50,744 nucleotides of DNA. Origin: an uncultured Clostridia bacterium. GTDB lineage: Bacteria > Bacillota > Clostridia > Oscillospirales > Acutalibacteraceae. A program made the position numbers and the translations under genes. The DNA is taken from positions 1-50,744 of the forward strand of contig CAMJJL010000009.1 in assembly GCA_946406145.1 (NCBI GenBank). The letters run 5' to 3'. This document shows, piece by piece, positions 14,435 to 22,714 of the stretch. The number at the start of each line of letters is the position of its first letter. Position 1 is the first letter of the stretch. The notes under the pieces are model-generated. The model made no database searches. It was not told the DNA's origin and saw only the letters and a program-made list of their open reading frames with translations.

Positions 14435-15689
14435 GATCAAGCCGTCCGCGATCCGCGGTACCGTCACAGCGCCGCCGTCAAAGAGCATGGCGCACCGTCT
14501 GCTGATCTGTGCAGGCTTGAGCAAGGGCGAGAGTATCGTAAGGCGGCTGGCGTTTTCACAGGATGTGAAGGCGACGATCGACTGTCTGAGCGCGTTAGGC
14601 GCCGAGATAAAGCTCGACGGTGATACGGCGTTTGTCAATGGGACGAATGTGCGGAAAGCCATTGGAAAAACCGCCGTGCTTCGTTGCAATGAATGCGGCA
14701 GTACCCTGCGCTTTTTCGCGCCGCTGTGCATGCTCAACGGTGAAGAAAGAGTGCTCATGGGCAGCCCTTATCTGATGACCCGTCCGATGGATGTGTACGA
14801 GAAGATCGCCCATGATCAAGGTATCCGCTTTGAAAAAGCGGAGGATCATCTCACTGTACAGGGGGTTCTGAAAAACGGCATCTATGAGGTGGCAGGCAAT
14901 ATCAGTTCCCAGTTCATTTCGGGGTTGTTGTTCACACTGCCCCTGCTCGACGGCGACAGCGAGATCCGCATTCTGCCGCCTGTGGAGAGCAAGCCGTATA
15001 TCGATATGACGGTTGCGGCGCTGAAGGAGTTCGGAATTGAGGTCGAAACGTCATTGCGAGGAGCACGACAGGAATGTCGGGCGACGTGGCAATCTCAACC
15101 GATCATCTATCGGATCAAAGGCGGTCAGCATTACCGTCCTGCGGATGTGACCGTCGAGGGCGATTATTCCAACGCGGCGTTTTTTGAGGCACTCAACTAT
15201 GCAGGCGCATCGGTCAAGGTCGACGGCTTGCGGGAAGCTACCCTACAGGGTGACAGCGTCTATAAAATTCTTTTTGAGAATATTAAAAACGGGATCGATC
15301 CGATCGATATCGCGGATTGTCCCGATTTGGGACCGATATCGTTCGCCGTAGCGGCATTGTGCGGCGACGCGAGGTTCGTCGGAACACGCCGTCTGCGGAT
15401 CAAGGAAAGTGATCGCGCGGACGCGATGCGACAGGAGCTGCAAAAGCTCGGTATCGACGTCGAGGTAGGGGAGAACGAGGTGATCGTCCGCGGCGGCACG
15501 CTTCGACAGCCGACCGAGGTGCTCAGCGCCCACGGCGATCATCGGATCGTGATGGCGCTGTCTGTACTGCTGACCGTGACCGGCGGCGTGATCGACGGCG
15601 CTCAGGCGGTGAACAAGAGCTTTCCCGACTTCTTTGAAAAAATGCGAAACTTAGGTGCAGAGGTGCAAATCAATGGAATGGATCAGTAA
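14424..15689 (+). CDS. aroA: EPSP synthase with an in-frame repeat insertion
   Basis: Transfers enolpyruvate from PEP to shikimate-3-phosphate. The 421-residue product has PPSKSMAHRLLICAGLS, NECGSTLRFFAPL (PEP-binding), GNISSQFISGLL and GDHRIVMAL motifs along the full length. Residues 210-226 (SLRGARQECRATWQSQP) are encoded exactly by a family A palindromic element (15051-15101). Homologues normally pass from the FGIEVE strand straight to the strand leading to the GGQ-YRP segment, so this stretch looks like an added surface loop. The element is 51 bp, a multiple of three, with no stop in this frame. The start ATG follows GAGGG by 6 nt. Without the insertion it would be about 404 residues, rather short but acceptable. 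Confidence 0.93.
   Translation: MQVEIKPSAIRGTVTAPPSKSMAHRLLICAGLSKGESIVRRLAFSQDVKATIDCLSALGAEIKLDGDTAFVNGTNVRKAIGKTAVLRCNECGSTLRFFAPLCMLNGEERVLMGSPYLMTRPMDVYEKIAHDQGIRFEKAEDHLTVQGVLKNGIYEVAGNISSQFISGLLFTLPLLDGDSEIRILPPVESKPYIDMTVAALKEFGIEVETSLRGARQECRATWQSQPIIYRIKGGQHYRPADVTVEGDYSNAAFFEALNYAGASVKVDGLREATLQGDSVYKILFENIKNGIDPIDIADCPDLGPISFAVAALCGDARFVGTRRLRIKESDRADAMRQELQKLGIDVEVGENEVIVRGGTLRQPTEVLSAHGDHRIVMALSVLLTVTGGVIDGAQAVNKSFPDFFEKMRNLGAEVQINGMDQ
15051..15101. repeat. Palindromic element family A inside aroA
   Basis: TCATTGCGAGGAGC at the left and GACGTGGCAATCTCAACC at the right match the intergenic copies, most closely 36133-36179. The inner part has an ACGACA...TGTCGG hairpin. It encodes aroA residues 210-226 in frame. 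Confidence 0.85.
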
Positions 15690-16527
15690 TTCAAGAATAC
15701 TCATCGTGGGCTTGGGCTTGATCGGCGGCAGCTACGCCAAAGCGCTCAAACGCCTTGGCTATCATATCACCGCTATCGAACAGCGGCAGTCCGCGATTGA
15801 CTACGCACTGGAGAATCATATCATCGACGACGGCTCTACCGCCGTAGACCGCGAGATCGTCGGCTCAGCTGACGCGGTGATCTTCGGACTGTATCCAAAC
15901 GTGTTCAAGGAGTGGATTGCGCAGTATCAGGAGTATCTCAAGCCCGGCGCCATGCTCACCGACGTGACGGGCGTCAAGAGCTGTATTGTCTATGATATCC
16001 AGAAGCTGCTGCGGGATGACGTCGAGTTTATCGCGTCCCACCCGATGGCAGGTCGTGAGGTCTACGGTGTGGAGAATGCCGATGACAGGATATTCCGCGA
16101 CGCGAACTTCATTATCGTTCCGACGGATCAGAATACCCCCGAGGGAATCCGCTGGGCCGGCGGTCTGGCGAGGATCATCGGTTTTTCGCGCATCTCGGTG
16201 CTCTCTCCCGAGGAGCATGATGAGATGATCGGCTACCTGTCCCAGCTGACCCACTGTATTGCGGTATCGCTGATGACCTGCTCCGACAACGAGCACTTGG
16301 TGGATTACACCGGCGACAGCTTTCGTGATCTGACCCGTATTGCCAACATCAATGACCTGATGTGGAGCGAACTGTTTATGCTCAACCGCGAGCCGCTGTT
16401 GAAATACATGGATATTTTTCTCGGCGAATTTGCCGCCCTGCGTGACATGATTCGTGACGGCAGGGTCGAGGAGCTCAGAGAAAAAATGCGGCTGAGCACC
16501 AAGAGAAGAGCGTATTTTAATAAATAA
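15673..16527 (+). CDS. tyrA: Prephenate dehydrogenase
   Basis: Oxidatively decarboxylates prephenate to 4-hydroxyphenylpyruvate with NAD, the Tyr branch. The 284-residue product has a Rossmann fingerprint near the start (ILIVGLGLIGGSYAKAL, about 9-25) and a conserved HPMAGREVYG segment that carries a substrate-binding His. The second half is the helical dimerisation region. The ATG at 15673 lies 7 nt after AGAGGTG and 17 bp inside the end of aroA. There is no fused chorismate mutase or ACT domain, so feedback control must come from elsewhere, for example the attenuator. Confidence 0.93.
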   Translation: MEWISNSRILIVGLGLIGGSYAKALKRLGYHITAIEQRQSAIDYALENHIIDDGSTAVDREIVGSADAVIFGLYPNVFKEWIAQYQEYLKPGAMLTDVTGVKSCIVYDIQKLLRDDVEFIASHPMAGREVYGVENADDRIFRDANFIIVPTDQNTPEGIRWAGGLARIIGFSRISVLSPEEHDEMIGYLSQLTHCIAVSLMTCSDNEHLVDYTGDSFRDLTRIANINDLMWSELFMLNREPLLKYMDIFLGEFAALRDMIRDGRVEELREKMRLSTKRRAYFNK

Positions 16528-16530
16528 ATC

Positions 16531-16697
16531 AGCCTTCCCCTTGAGGGGAAGGTGCTGAACAAAGTGAAGCGGATGAGGTGGAAGCCTTTCCGATTAATCT
16601 GTTTTCGGCAGGAAGTGGAAACGTTTCCACCTCATCCGATCAATTTGCCTTGACACGTGTCCGGCAAATTGCCCACCTTCCCCTCAAGGGGAAGGCT
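16531..16697. repeat. Palindromic element family C, full copy
   Basis: Outer arms AGCCTTCCCCTTGAGGGG and CCCCTCAAGGGGAAGGCT are perfect inverted repeats; each arm is itself a small hairpin. Inner arms GGATGAGGTGGAA and TTTCCACCTCATCC also pair. The whole 167 bp could fold as one long hairpin with side stems. No protein is encoded. It separates tyrA from the DAHP synthase gene. Confidence 0.8.
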
Positions 16698-16719
16698 TAA
16701 TAAAGGAAGGTGTAGTTTT

Positions 16720-17754
16720 ATGAATATGAACATGGAATTTGAGCGCCAGCTGACTATCCCGATGGAGGTCAAGAAGATGTACCCCCTCGATGACGAGCTC
16801 AGGCAGATCGTCGCCGATCGGGCAAAGCAGGCGCAGGATATCTTTGCCGGCAAGGATGATCGCATCGTGCTGATCATCGGTCCCTGCTCCGCCGACAGAG
16901 AGGACAGCGTTCTGGATTATATCAGCCGCTTGCGTAAGGTGCAGGACAAGGTGGAGGACAAGATCTTCATCATCCCCCGTATTTATACCAACAAGCCCCG
17001 TACCACGGGCGCCGGCTATAAGGGCATGCTCCATCAGCCCGATCCCGAGAAGAAGCCCGATATGTTCAAGGGCATTGTCGCGATCCGCTCGATGCACATC
17101 CGTGCCCTGAAGGAAACAGGCTTCTCCTGTGCGGATGAAATGCTCTATCCCGAGAACCACCGCTATCTGGATGACATCCTCTGCTATGTCGCGGTCGGCG
17201 CAAGATCGGTCGAGAACCAGCAGCATCGTCTGGTATCCTCGGGTCTGAATATCCCTGTCGGCATGAAGAACCCTACCGGCGGCGATCTGTCGGTCATGAT
17301 GAATTCCATCACTGCTGCACAGCACGGTCATACCTTTATCTATCGCGGCTGGGAGGTGCAGTCCCACGGCAATCCCTATGCGCACGCGATCCTGCGCGGT
17401 TATATGAACAAGCACGGTGAGAGCCTTCCGAACTATCATTATGAGGATATGACGCATCTGCTGCGTCTGTATACCTCGGGTATGTTCAAGAATCCCGCGT
17501 GCATTATCGATACCAACCATAGTAATTCAGGCAAGAATCCCTTTGAACAACCGCGTATCGTCAAGGAGGTCATGGCGGCACGGCGCTATAACACGGAGTT
17601 ACAGCGTATGGTCAAGGGCTTCATGATCGAGAGCTATATCGAGGACGGTAATCAGGCGGTCGACGGCGGCTGCTATGGCAAGTCTATCACCGACCCGTGT
17701 CTTGGCTGGGACAAAACCGAGCGGATGATCCTCGACCTCGCGGATATGGTATAA
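16720..17754 (+). CDS. 3-deoxy-7-phosphoheptulonate synthase (DAHP synthase)
   Basis: Condenses PEP with erythrose-4-phosphate, the first committed step of the pathway. The 344-residue product belongs to the type I alpha class: LIIGPCSADRED, a PRIYTNKPRTTGAGYKG segment that binds PEP, and a late TNHSNSGKNPFEQ metal-site region. Members are often feedback-regulated by one aromatic amino acid through an N-terminal extension; a short extension is present, but which ligand binds cannot be told from sequence. AAAGGAAGGTG precedes the ATG at 16720; the open extension upstream is repeat sequence. It is the last gene of the operon and completes the set from DAHP to both Phe and Tyr precursors. Confidence 0.93.
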   Translation: MNMNMEFERQLTIPMEVKKMYPLDDELRQIVADRAKQAQDIFAGKDDRIVLIIGPCSADREDSVLDYISRLRKVQDKVEDKIFIIPRIYTNKPRTTGAGYKGMLHQPDPEKKPDMFKGIVAIRSMHIRALKETGFSCADEMLYPENHRYLDDILCYVAVGARSVENQQHRLVSSGLNIPVGMKNPTGGDLSVMMNSITAAQHGHTFIYRGWEVQSHGNPYAHAILRGYMNKHGESLPNYHYEDMTHLLRLYTSGMFKNPACIIDTNHSNSGKNPFEQPRIVKEVMAARRYNTELQRMVKGFMIESYIEDGNQAVDGGCYGKSITDPCLGWDKTERMILDLADMV

Positions 17755-17777
17755 TTGTCAAAACAAGCAGAAAGAGA

Positions 17778-17811
17778 CCCCACACAGAACAAAAAGTCCT
17801 GTGTGGGGTTG
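17778..17811 (+). terminator. Terminator of the aromatic operon, probably bidirectional
   Basis: CCCCACACAG (17778-17787) pairs perfectly with CTGTGTGGGG (17799-17808). It lies between two convergent genes and could serve both, though the T-tract is short in both directions. Confidence 0.75.
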
Positions 17812-17830
17812 CTTCTAATATGAATTCTAT

Positions 17831-20536
17831 TTATTGATAATCCGCTTCGTTGAATTCGATAGAAATGGGCATTGAACAACATACGCCGTCTTTTGTACAG
17901 TTCCACACAACGCATGTCCAATGAATATCCTCGGGATAATCGCTGAGATCAACATCGTAATACGGCCATCCGTATGCCCCGATGTATTCGGAATCAATTA
18001 TATACTCTCCGTCGTTTGAAATCAGGTTCAGGTTACAGCCTGAGCTGTAATTTCCCCACGTGAAGCGGTATTTTCTGTCGCGGAGTTTCCTGACTGTGAG
18101 ATCATGCGGCGGCAGTTCCATGACAGCCCGGTAACCGTATTCATCATCGGCTGAAAGCCGGTTGTCGTTTTGATCGATACCTGTAAGGTACAGTGTCAGC
18201 GCTTTGTTGACCGCGATCTCGTCCGCTCTGATATAATGCGGTTCGCTGTCAATAATGACCCAGCCGCCCGTGTCGGTATCGGGATCATAGATGTCGAGCT
18301 GGTAGCGTTCAAGTCCGAATTTATTTTCCTTTGCCTGTACAAGCATCATGTTGTCTCCTGCGTAGATGATGAACTCGAACTCGGGGACGTAGTTTTCAAC
18401 GCTGTATTTTTTTGATTTACCGGTTGTGTTGTACCAACTGGTAAAGAATTTTCCGTCCGCGGAAATTGAACGTGCCGTATAAGTGTAGGATTTGCCGACT
18501 TCTACGTTGTCATCTAAGAACGTATAGTAGCCGTCTTTCATGACACCAGAGTCGCCGATCTTTTTCCAACCTGTGCTTTCCTTGCGATACAGACGCATTC
18601 TGCCCCCGGTATTGTTATGCTCGACCTGAATCTCCATGCTGTCGGCGCGAGGCGACAGCATTATAATAACAGGAGCCTTACCATATTTGAACTGAGGGCT
18701 TGATTGAAAATCGCTCGCAAACCCTTTGGCTTTGCAGCTCAAACATCTTACGGTATAATAGAGGATCGAGTCATATTCTGCTTCGTTATGTGTGTAGCTT
18801 GTTTCCCTAACGTCATCCAGCTTTTGCCATTCGGAAGAGTTGATTTTTCTGTAATACACACGGTAGAGGTCCGCGCCGTCGACAGCTCCCCATTTGATTC
18901 TTACGCCGTTGCTTACCGCTTCCATATCGGTGATCTGTGGGGTCTCCAGTTGAGGGTCATAGGTGTACGTCCAGCCATCATGATCAAAGTCAGAGGTGAA
19001 CGCGGACAGATCGGTATTGATACAGCGTACAGTATAGCGGTAGGTCGAGCCGACATTGACGTCGGTGTCGATGAAGGTGCTTCCGCTTGTTTCGCCCATG
19101 CTTTTCCAAGTGTTATTGGCTTTACTCCAATAATACACGCGATATTTTTCCGCGCCTTTTACTTCGCTAAGACTGATTTCCACACCCTTGCCGATACTGC
19201 GGAAGCCCGTGATACGCGGAATGGGATCGTCTGCTTCGGTCGGTATAGGCTCAGTCGGTATAGGCTCAGTCGGTATAGGCTCAGTCGGTACAGGCTCGGT
19301 GGGTACAGGCTCAGTCGGCTGTACTTTATGCGGATAGGGCGTCCAATCGGCGGAACGATACGGCAGGTTCGCCAGATACCGCTGTATCGCTGTCACGTCC
19401 ATGATGGTTCTCTCGCCGTCCTGATCGAAGTCGGAGAAGTAGGTGAGCGGATTTTCGACCATATCGGAGGGGATATTTTTGTCGCTCTCGGGATAATCCT
19501 GCATGCCTGCGGCACAGCGCCGGATCAAAGCCGCGTCAACGGACGTCAGCTTATTGTCGCCGTCCATATCGCCGATCAGTCTGCCCACGCCAATATCCGT
19601 CCATACGCGTTCGAGAGCGTCCAGCTCATACAGCTCGGCCGCGGATACGTCAAAGAATCGGTCGTGCTTAACGCTGTATACTCCCATGCCGAAGGCGAAC
19701 GGCTCATATTGATCCTCGATATCAAGGACGCGGTTACCGAATTCGAAGTAACGCGGCGAGGTATACAGCGAACTTGTCTGCTTTTCTGTCGCTGCCTTGA
19801 CGATCGCCCAATCGACCTCGCCGTTTTCGTCGGTATGCTCATAGATCTCGTCGTATTCTTCCAGCGTGTATTCGTTAAGGTGATATTGGCTGAGCAGCTT
19901 CTCTCTGTATTTGTACTCCTTCTGCGCTTCATCGGGAGTAGCGGGAGCGTTAGGGTCGGGCAGATTTCGCCAATCCGAAAGCCAGACGACGACATCGCCG
20001 TCTTGTCTGCCGTTCTCGTGCAGTTCTTTGCCCTCTGTATCAATGACCTGTAGGATTTTATGGTCAACGACCTTTGCCATATATCCCCAAAAAGACGCGT
20101 CTTCGTATGTCATCACGACATCAAAGACAGGGAAGCCGTGCTTGGCTCCGGCTTCTCGATAAGCGGAGCTGACTCCGGTCGCGTCGAGATAATCGTCGAG
20201 GGTATATCCGTCCTTGAGCGTGTAGGTATAGGTAATGACAGTATCGTTGACGGTATAGCTGACGTCGTACATACCGCCATATTCCTCAGTGGCGAGTGGG
20301 AAAACAAAGCCCTTGTTCTCATACCCCGGATAATCGGAGGCGATCTCAATAAAATTGCGGTCATAGTCGAACTGCGCTTTGATCGTTTTCGGCATACCCG
20401 CCACCACCATATGATAGGGATAAAGCGTATAAAACGGCGGCTGGGGTTCCTCCGCGGCTGACGCGCCTGTGACCGTGCAGGACAGCAGGACGCACAGCGT
20501 CATGATGAGCGACAGGATCGATAGTACTCTCTTCAT
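17831..20536 (-). CDS. Large secreted protein with internal dockerin and fibronectin III-like domains
   Basis: The product has 901 residues. A signal peptide (about 1-28, ending VTGASAA) is followed by an unassigned region of about 290 residues, then a type I dockerin in mid-protein (about 322-388: GDMDGDNKLTSVDAALIRR and DFDQDGERTIMDVTAIQRY). A Pro-Thr-Glu linker of repeated PTEPIPTEP units comes next, then several tandem fibronectin III-like domains (from about 435, for example YRVYYWSKANNTWK and LYRVYYRKINSSEW), and a final beta-rich region. The internal dockerin is unusual, since dockerins normally lie at an end. No catalytic motif is visible, so it is more likely an adhesion or spacer component. 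A good ribosome site (GAGGAGG) and its own promoter lie upstream. Confidence 0.82.
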   Translation of the reverse strand: MKRVLSILSLIMTLCVLLSCTVTGASAAEEPQPPFYTLYPYHMVVAGMPKTIKAQFDYDRNFIEIASDYPGYENKGFVFPLATEEYGGMYDVSYTVNDTVITYTYTLKDGYTLDDYLDATGVSSAYREAGAKHGFPVFDVVMTYEDASFWGYMAKVVDHKILQVIDTEGKELHENGRQDGDVVVWLSDWRNLPDPNAPATPDEAQKEYKYREKLLSQYHLNEYTLEEYDEIYEHTDENGEVDWAIVKAATEKQTSSLYTSPRYFEFGNRVLDIEDQYEPFAFGMGVYSVKHDRFFDVSAAELYELDALERVWTDIGVGRLIGDMDGDNKLTSVDAALIRRCAAGMQDYPESDKNIPSDMVENPLTYFSDFDQDGERTIMDVTAIQRYLANLPYRSADWTPYPHKVQPTEPVPTEPVPTEPIPTEPIPTEPIPTEADDPIPRITGFRSIGKGVEISLSEVKGAEKYRVYYWSKANNTWKSMGETSGSTFIDTDVNVGSTYRYTVRCINTDLSAFTSDFDHDGWTYTYDPQLETPQITDMEAVSNGVRIKWGAVDGADLYRVYYRKINSSEWQKLDDVRETSYTHNEAEYDSILYYTVRCLSCKAKGFASDFQSSPQFKYGKAPVIIMLSPRADSMEIQVEHNNTGGRMRLYRKESTGWKKIGDSGVMKDGYYTFLDDNVEVGKSYTYTARSISADGKFFTSWYNTTGKSKKYSVENYVPEFEFIIYAGDNMMLVQAKENKFGLERYQLDIYDPDTDTGGWVIIDSEPHYIRADEIAVNKALTLYLTGIDQNDNRLSADDEYGYRAVMELPPHDLTVRKLRDRKYRFTWGNYSSGCNLNLISNDGEYIIDSEYIGAYGWPYYDVDLSDYPEDIHWTCVVWNCTKDGVCCSMPISIEFNEADYQ
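19239..19318. repeat. Tandem 15-bp coding repeat
   Basis: Five near-identical 15-bp units encode the Pro-Thr-Glu linker between dockerin and fibronectin III-like domains. Such repeats can change number by slippage while staying in frame. Confidence 0.8.
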
Positions 20537-20564
20537 TTTGTCCTCCTCTTTTCTGTTTGTCTAC

Positions 20565-20593
20565 ATTATATTAGGGATTCCATGTGTTTGCAA
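20565..20593 (-). promoter_or_regulatory. Promoter of the dockerin/FnIII gene
   Basis: On the minus strand, TTGCAA (20593-20588) and TATAAT (20570-20565) are separated by 17 bp. The gene can therefore be transcribed apart from the sigma/anti-sigma pair upstream. Confidence 0.7.
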
Positions 20594-20618
20594 TTGTTTT
20601 CAACAAATAATTCTGTGT

Positions 20619-21413
20619 TTACCACCAGACAGGAGCCTCGCCGACGATCTCGCCGTCGGAATTGTACAGATAGACCGTTTGATCCGATTTCGGCTGATCG
20701 ATCCATGACGGGACGGGCGGATTCAGCTTGGGCGGCTGTATCTTGTAATACCTGCCGAATTTAGTTTCGATATAGTACAGATGATCGTCAGAGAACGCCT
20801 CGGGATCGTCGATCTGAGAAAGACCCGTCTGCGCCAGCGCGATGTATAGCTTGCCGTCAGCGCAAAGCTGAGAGGAATCGACCTCGGGCAGAGGGCTTGC
20901 TTCTGTTGGCGTTGGTTTTGAGGGCTCGGATGGCGTGATCATGCTGTCGGGTACGCTTGTTTCGGTGATGGATGCGGCGCTGTCAGTCGGCGCGGGCGCT
21001 CCCATGCCGTCGGTATCGGTCGCGCTTTGGGGTTCTGCTTCCCTCGTTTCGGCTGCCGACTCTGCTTGCTCGGTCGGCTCGGCAGGATGGGGAGCTGTTT
21101 CTGCTTTTGCCGTTGATCTGCTTTCCGTTCCCTTTGTATGCTCCGTTTCCTTGACCGCTTCCGTGGAGCCGATTGAGGGCGATGCAGCGGGAGAGGGCTT
21201 GGTCGGCAGATCAAACCCTGCGATGCTGCCGAAGTACGCGGCGCTCGCCGCACCTGCCAGCACAACGCTTGCGGCGATGGCGGCGTAGCGTACCTTTGCC
21301 TGAGAGGAAGCTGTTTTGGAGGCGCGCAGCTTTGCCGCCGCCAAAGCCGCTTCTATCGCGCTTGGTGAAACGTGTATGTGATCGATCGCCACTGTGTAGG
21401 CATTTGTTTTCAT
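20619..21413 (-). CDS. Membrane anti-sigma-like protein, locus 2
   Basis: The product has 264 residues: a cytoplasmic N-terminus (about 1-40) containing HVSPSAIEAALAAAKLRA, one membrane helix (about 42-62), a long linker rich in Pro, Thr, Ala and Glu (about 70-185), and a small extracytoplasmic domain with clustered Tyr (YYIETKFGRYYKI) ending APVWW. It follows an ECF sigma gene by 15 bp on the same strand. The layout matches the protein at 5600-6436, though the sequences share little. As there, no zinc-binding anti-sigma motif is seen, so the anti-sigma role is inferred from topology and neighbourhood. Confidence 0.6.
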   Translation of the reverse strand: MKTNAYTVAIDHIHVSPSAIEAALAAAKLRASKTASSQAKVRYAAIAASVVLAGAASAAYFGSIAGFDLPTKPSPAASPSIGSTEAVKETEHTKGTESRSTAKAETAPHPAEPTEQAESAAETREAEPQSATDTDGMGAPAPTDSAASITETSVPDSMITPSEPSKPTPTEASPLPEVDSSQLCADGKLYIALAQTGLSQIDDPEAFSDDHLYYIETKFGRYYKIQPPKLNPPVPSWIDQPKSDQTVYLYNSDGEIVGEAPVWW

Positions 21414-21428
21414 AGCGAACTCCTTTCG

Positions 21429-21902
21429 TTATTCTGTTTCTGTCAGCAGCTTTTTGAGCTGATCTCGCGCACGCCGCAGACCCGACTTGACGGTATTGAC
21501 GTTCATACGCAGGATCGTCGCGATCTCGCTGACAGTATACTCTTCATAATAGTATAAATAGATGATGCTTCTGTAGTTTTTCGGCAAGCTCTGCAATTCT
21601 GCCATGATCTCAGGGGGCTTTTCCGCTTCGAGGTGCTCGTAGTCGTCGATGCCTCTGCGATTCCGTTTCCAAAAGGAACGGCTCAGATCACGGCATTTGT
21701 TGATCGTGACGCGGATCAACCAGCTTTTGAGGTGATCTTCCTCCTCGGGGATCTTCCTCGTGAGCAGGATCAAGCAGACCTCTTGAAGAATGTCATCCGC
21801 GTCGGCGGGATCGTCAAGATGGTGCAGAGCGACGCGGTAGATCATATCCGCGTATTGCCGGAAGACGGCTTCAGCCTTTTCGGTACCGATTTTCTGACCC
21901 AC
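21429..21902 (-). CDS. ECF-type sigma-70 factor, locus 2
   Basis: The product is 157 residues from GTG 21902, which has AAGGAG 7 nt upstream; the ATG at 21908 is only 1 nt from that site and is less likely. Sigma region 2 spans about 15-75 (DDPADADDILQEVCLILL, LKSWLIRVTINKCRDL) and region 4 about 100-150 with the helix-turn-helix VSEIATILRMNVNTVKSGL. It is a different ECF subtype from the factor at 5107, with modest identity. It is transcribed with the membrane anti-sigma-like gene downstream, and a dockerin gene follows, giving the same gene order as locus 1. Confidence 0.9.
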   Translation of the reverse strand: MGQKIGTEKAEAVFRQYADMIYRVALHHLDDPADADDILQEVCLILLTRKIPEEEDHLKSWLIRVTINKCRDLSRSFWKRNRRGIDDYEHLEAEKPPEIMAELQSLPKNYRSIIYLYYYEEYTVSEIATILRMNVNTVKSGLRRARDQLKKLLTETE

Positions 21903-21999
21903 TTCCATGCTCCTTATGTTATTTGTAATATGATTTTTCCTATAATAAAAACGATCGGGAAGGGCGCTTTGGGTGCAATAGTTGAAAATTTTTTATCTT

Positions 22000-22028
22000 A
22001 TCATAGCATGATGTGATAAAGGGTACAA
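22000..22028 (-). promoter_or_regulatory. Promoter candidate for ECF sigma locus 2
   Basis: On the minus strand, TTGTAC (22028-22023) and TATGAT (22005-22000) are 17 bp apart, about 95 bp before the sigma gene start. This would give basal expression by the housekeeping sigma factor. Confidence 0.55.
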
Positions 22029-22069
22029 CAGAAAAATTATATATGGAATGAATGGATGTTTTTTCGGGG

Positions 22070-22097
22070 AGTTGCATAGTTTTATGCAACTTTTTTT
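22070..22097 (+). terminator. Terminator-like hairpin upstream of the phage-type ORFs
   Basis: AGTTGCAT (22070-22077) pairs with ATGCAACT (22084-22091) and is followed by a run of T. It lies in the gap between the divergent sigma gene and the first phage-type ORF. Confidence 0.65.
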
Positions 22098-22126
22098 GTT
22101 GTTTCGGCATAGGTGGAGGTGATGAT

Positions 22127-22552
22127 TTGCTTTTGATCCAAAACGGGAAATCGGTGATCCGGGACAGCGACCGTTTTGTCGGTTTCGCAGGCGACAATAC
22201 GGTAAATACCAAGCAGTTCACCATGATCGATTTCATACAGGAAAACATCGCCGACAGCGACGGCGGTATCGAGCATATGACCAAGGAATTTTTCCTCATC
22301 GGTTCTGCGGTAGAGCTCGATGACGGCAGTGAGATGGAGTATGTCACACCTTCTCGGCTGCAGAATAGTATAAATCAGGCGATCGAGACGGTTACCGCGA
22401 CCGTGTCGTACGTCGATATCGACGGCTGCCCGTGTATCTATGATCCCGAGCAGGGAATATATGTGCGCGCCGGGTATCACGCAGGCAGCAGTAATCCCGA
22501 CGGCGCCATGAGCGACGTATGCAACGGTGTTATATCCGGTGCGACGGAGTGA
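22127..22552 (+). CDS. Unrecognised protein at the head of a phage-type lysis cluster
   Basis: The product has 141 residues if translation starts at TTG 22127, placed 6 nt after a strong GGAGGT; the frame is open to an ATG at 22052, but that extension runs through the terminator hairpin. It begins LLIQNGKSVIRDSDRFVGFAGDNTVNTKQF and ends in a Gly/Cys-rich stretch. I recognise no domain. Its stop codon overlaps the GTG of the next ORF (GTGA), and an endolysin follows, so it is plausibly a phage tail-associated or structural gene fragment kept with the lysis genes. It could also be truncated at its 5 prime end. Confidence 0.5.
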   Translation: MLLIQNGKSVIRDSDRFVGFAGDNTVNTKQFTMIDFIQENIADSDGGIEHMTKEFFLIGSAVELDDGSEMEYVTPSRLQNSINQAIETVTATVSYVDIDGCPCIYDPEQGIYVRAGYHAGSSNPDGAMSDVCNGVISGATE

Positions 22553-22710
22553 TTGTCGCTCTCACAACAAAAGATGATGTTTATTCAAAGGCACAGATCG
22601 ACGCCGTGATCGGTAATTCAGACGATCAGCCGGCGGCGATAAACAATTACAAGATTGAAAACGGGCGCCTTGTATACCGATCATTTGCAGGGCGCTTGAC
22701 AGGAAGGTGA
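22549..22710 (+). CDS. Small protein coupled to the preceding phage-type ORF
   Basis: The product is 53 residues from GTG 22549, which overlaps the TGA of the previous ORF, suggesting translational coupling. It has a KDDVYSKAQIDAVIG segment, a pattern common near the ends of phage tail or fibre proteins (YSK-ID), and a Tyr/Arg-rich C-terminus. There is no membrane helix, so it is not an obvious holin. It ends four bases before the endolysin start. Confidence 0.5.
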   Translation: MIVALTTKDDVYSKAQIDAVIGNSDDQPAAINNYKIENGRLVYRSFAGRLTGR

Positions 22711-22714
22711 TGAA

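Noticed and set aside
18704..20053. Long plus-strand open frame (449 codons) opposite the dockerin/FnIII gene
   Set aside because: The minus-strand frame has a signal peptide, dockerin and FnIII-like domains, a ribosome site and a promoter. The plus-strand frame has Arg/Ile-rich low-complexity sequence and no such signals.
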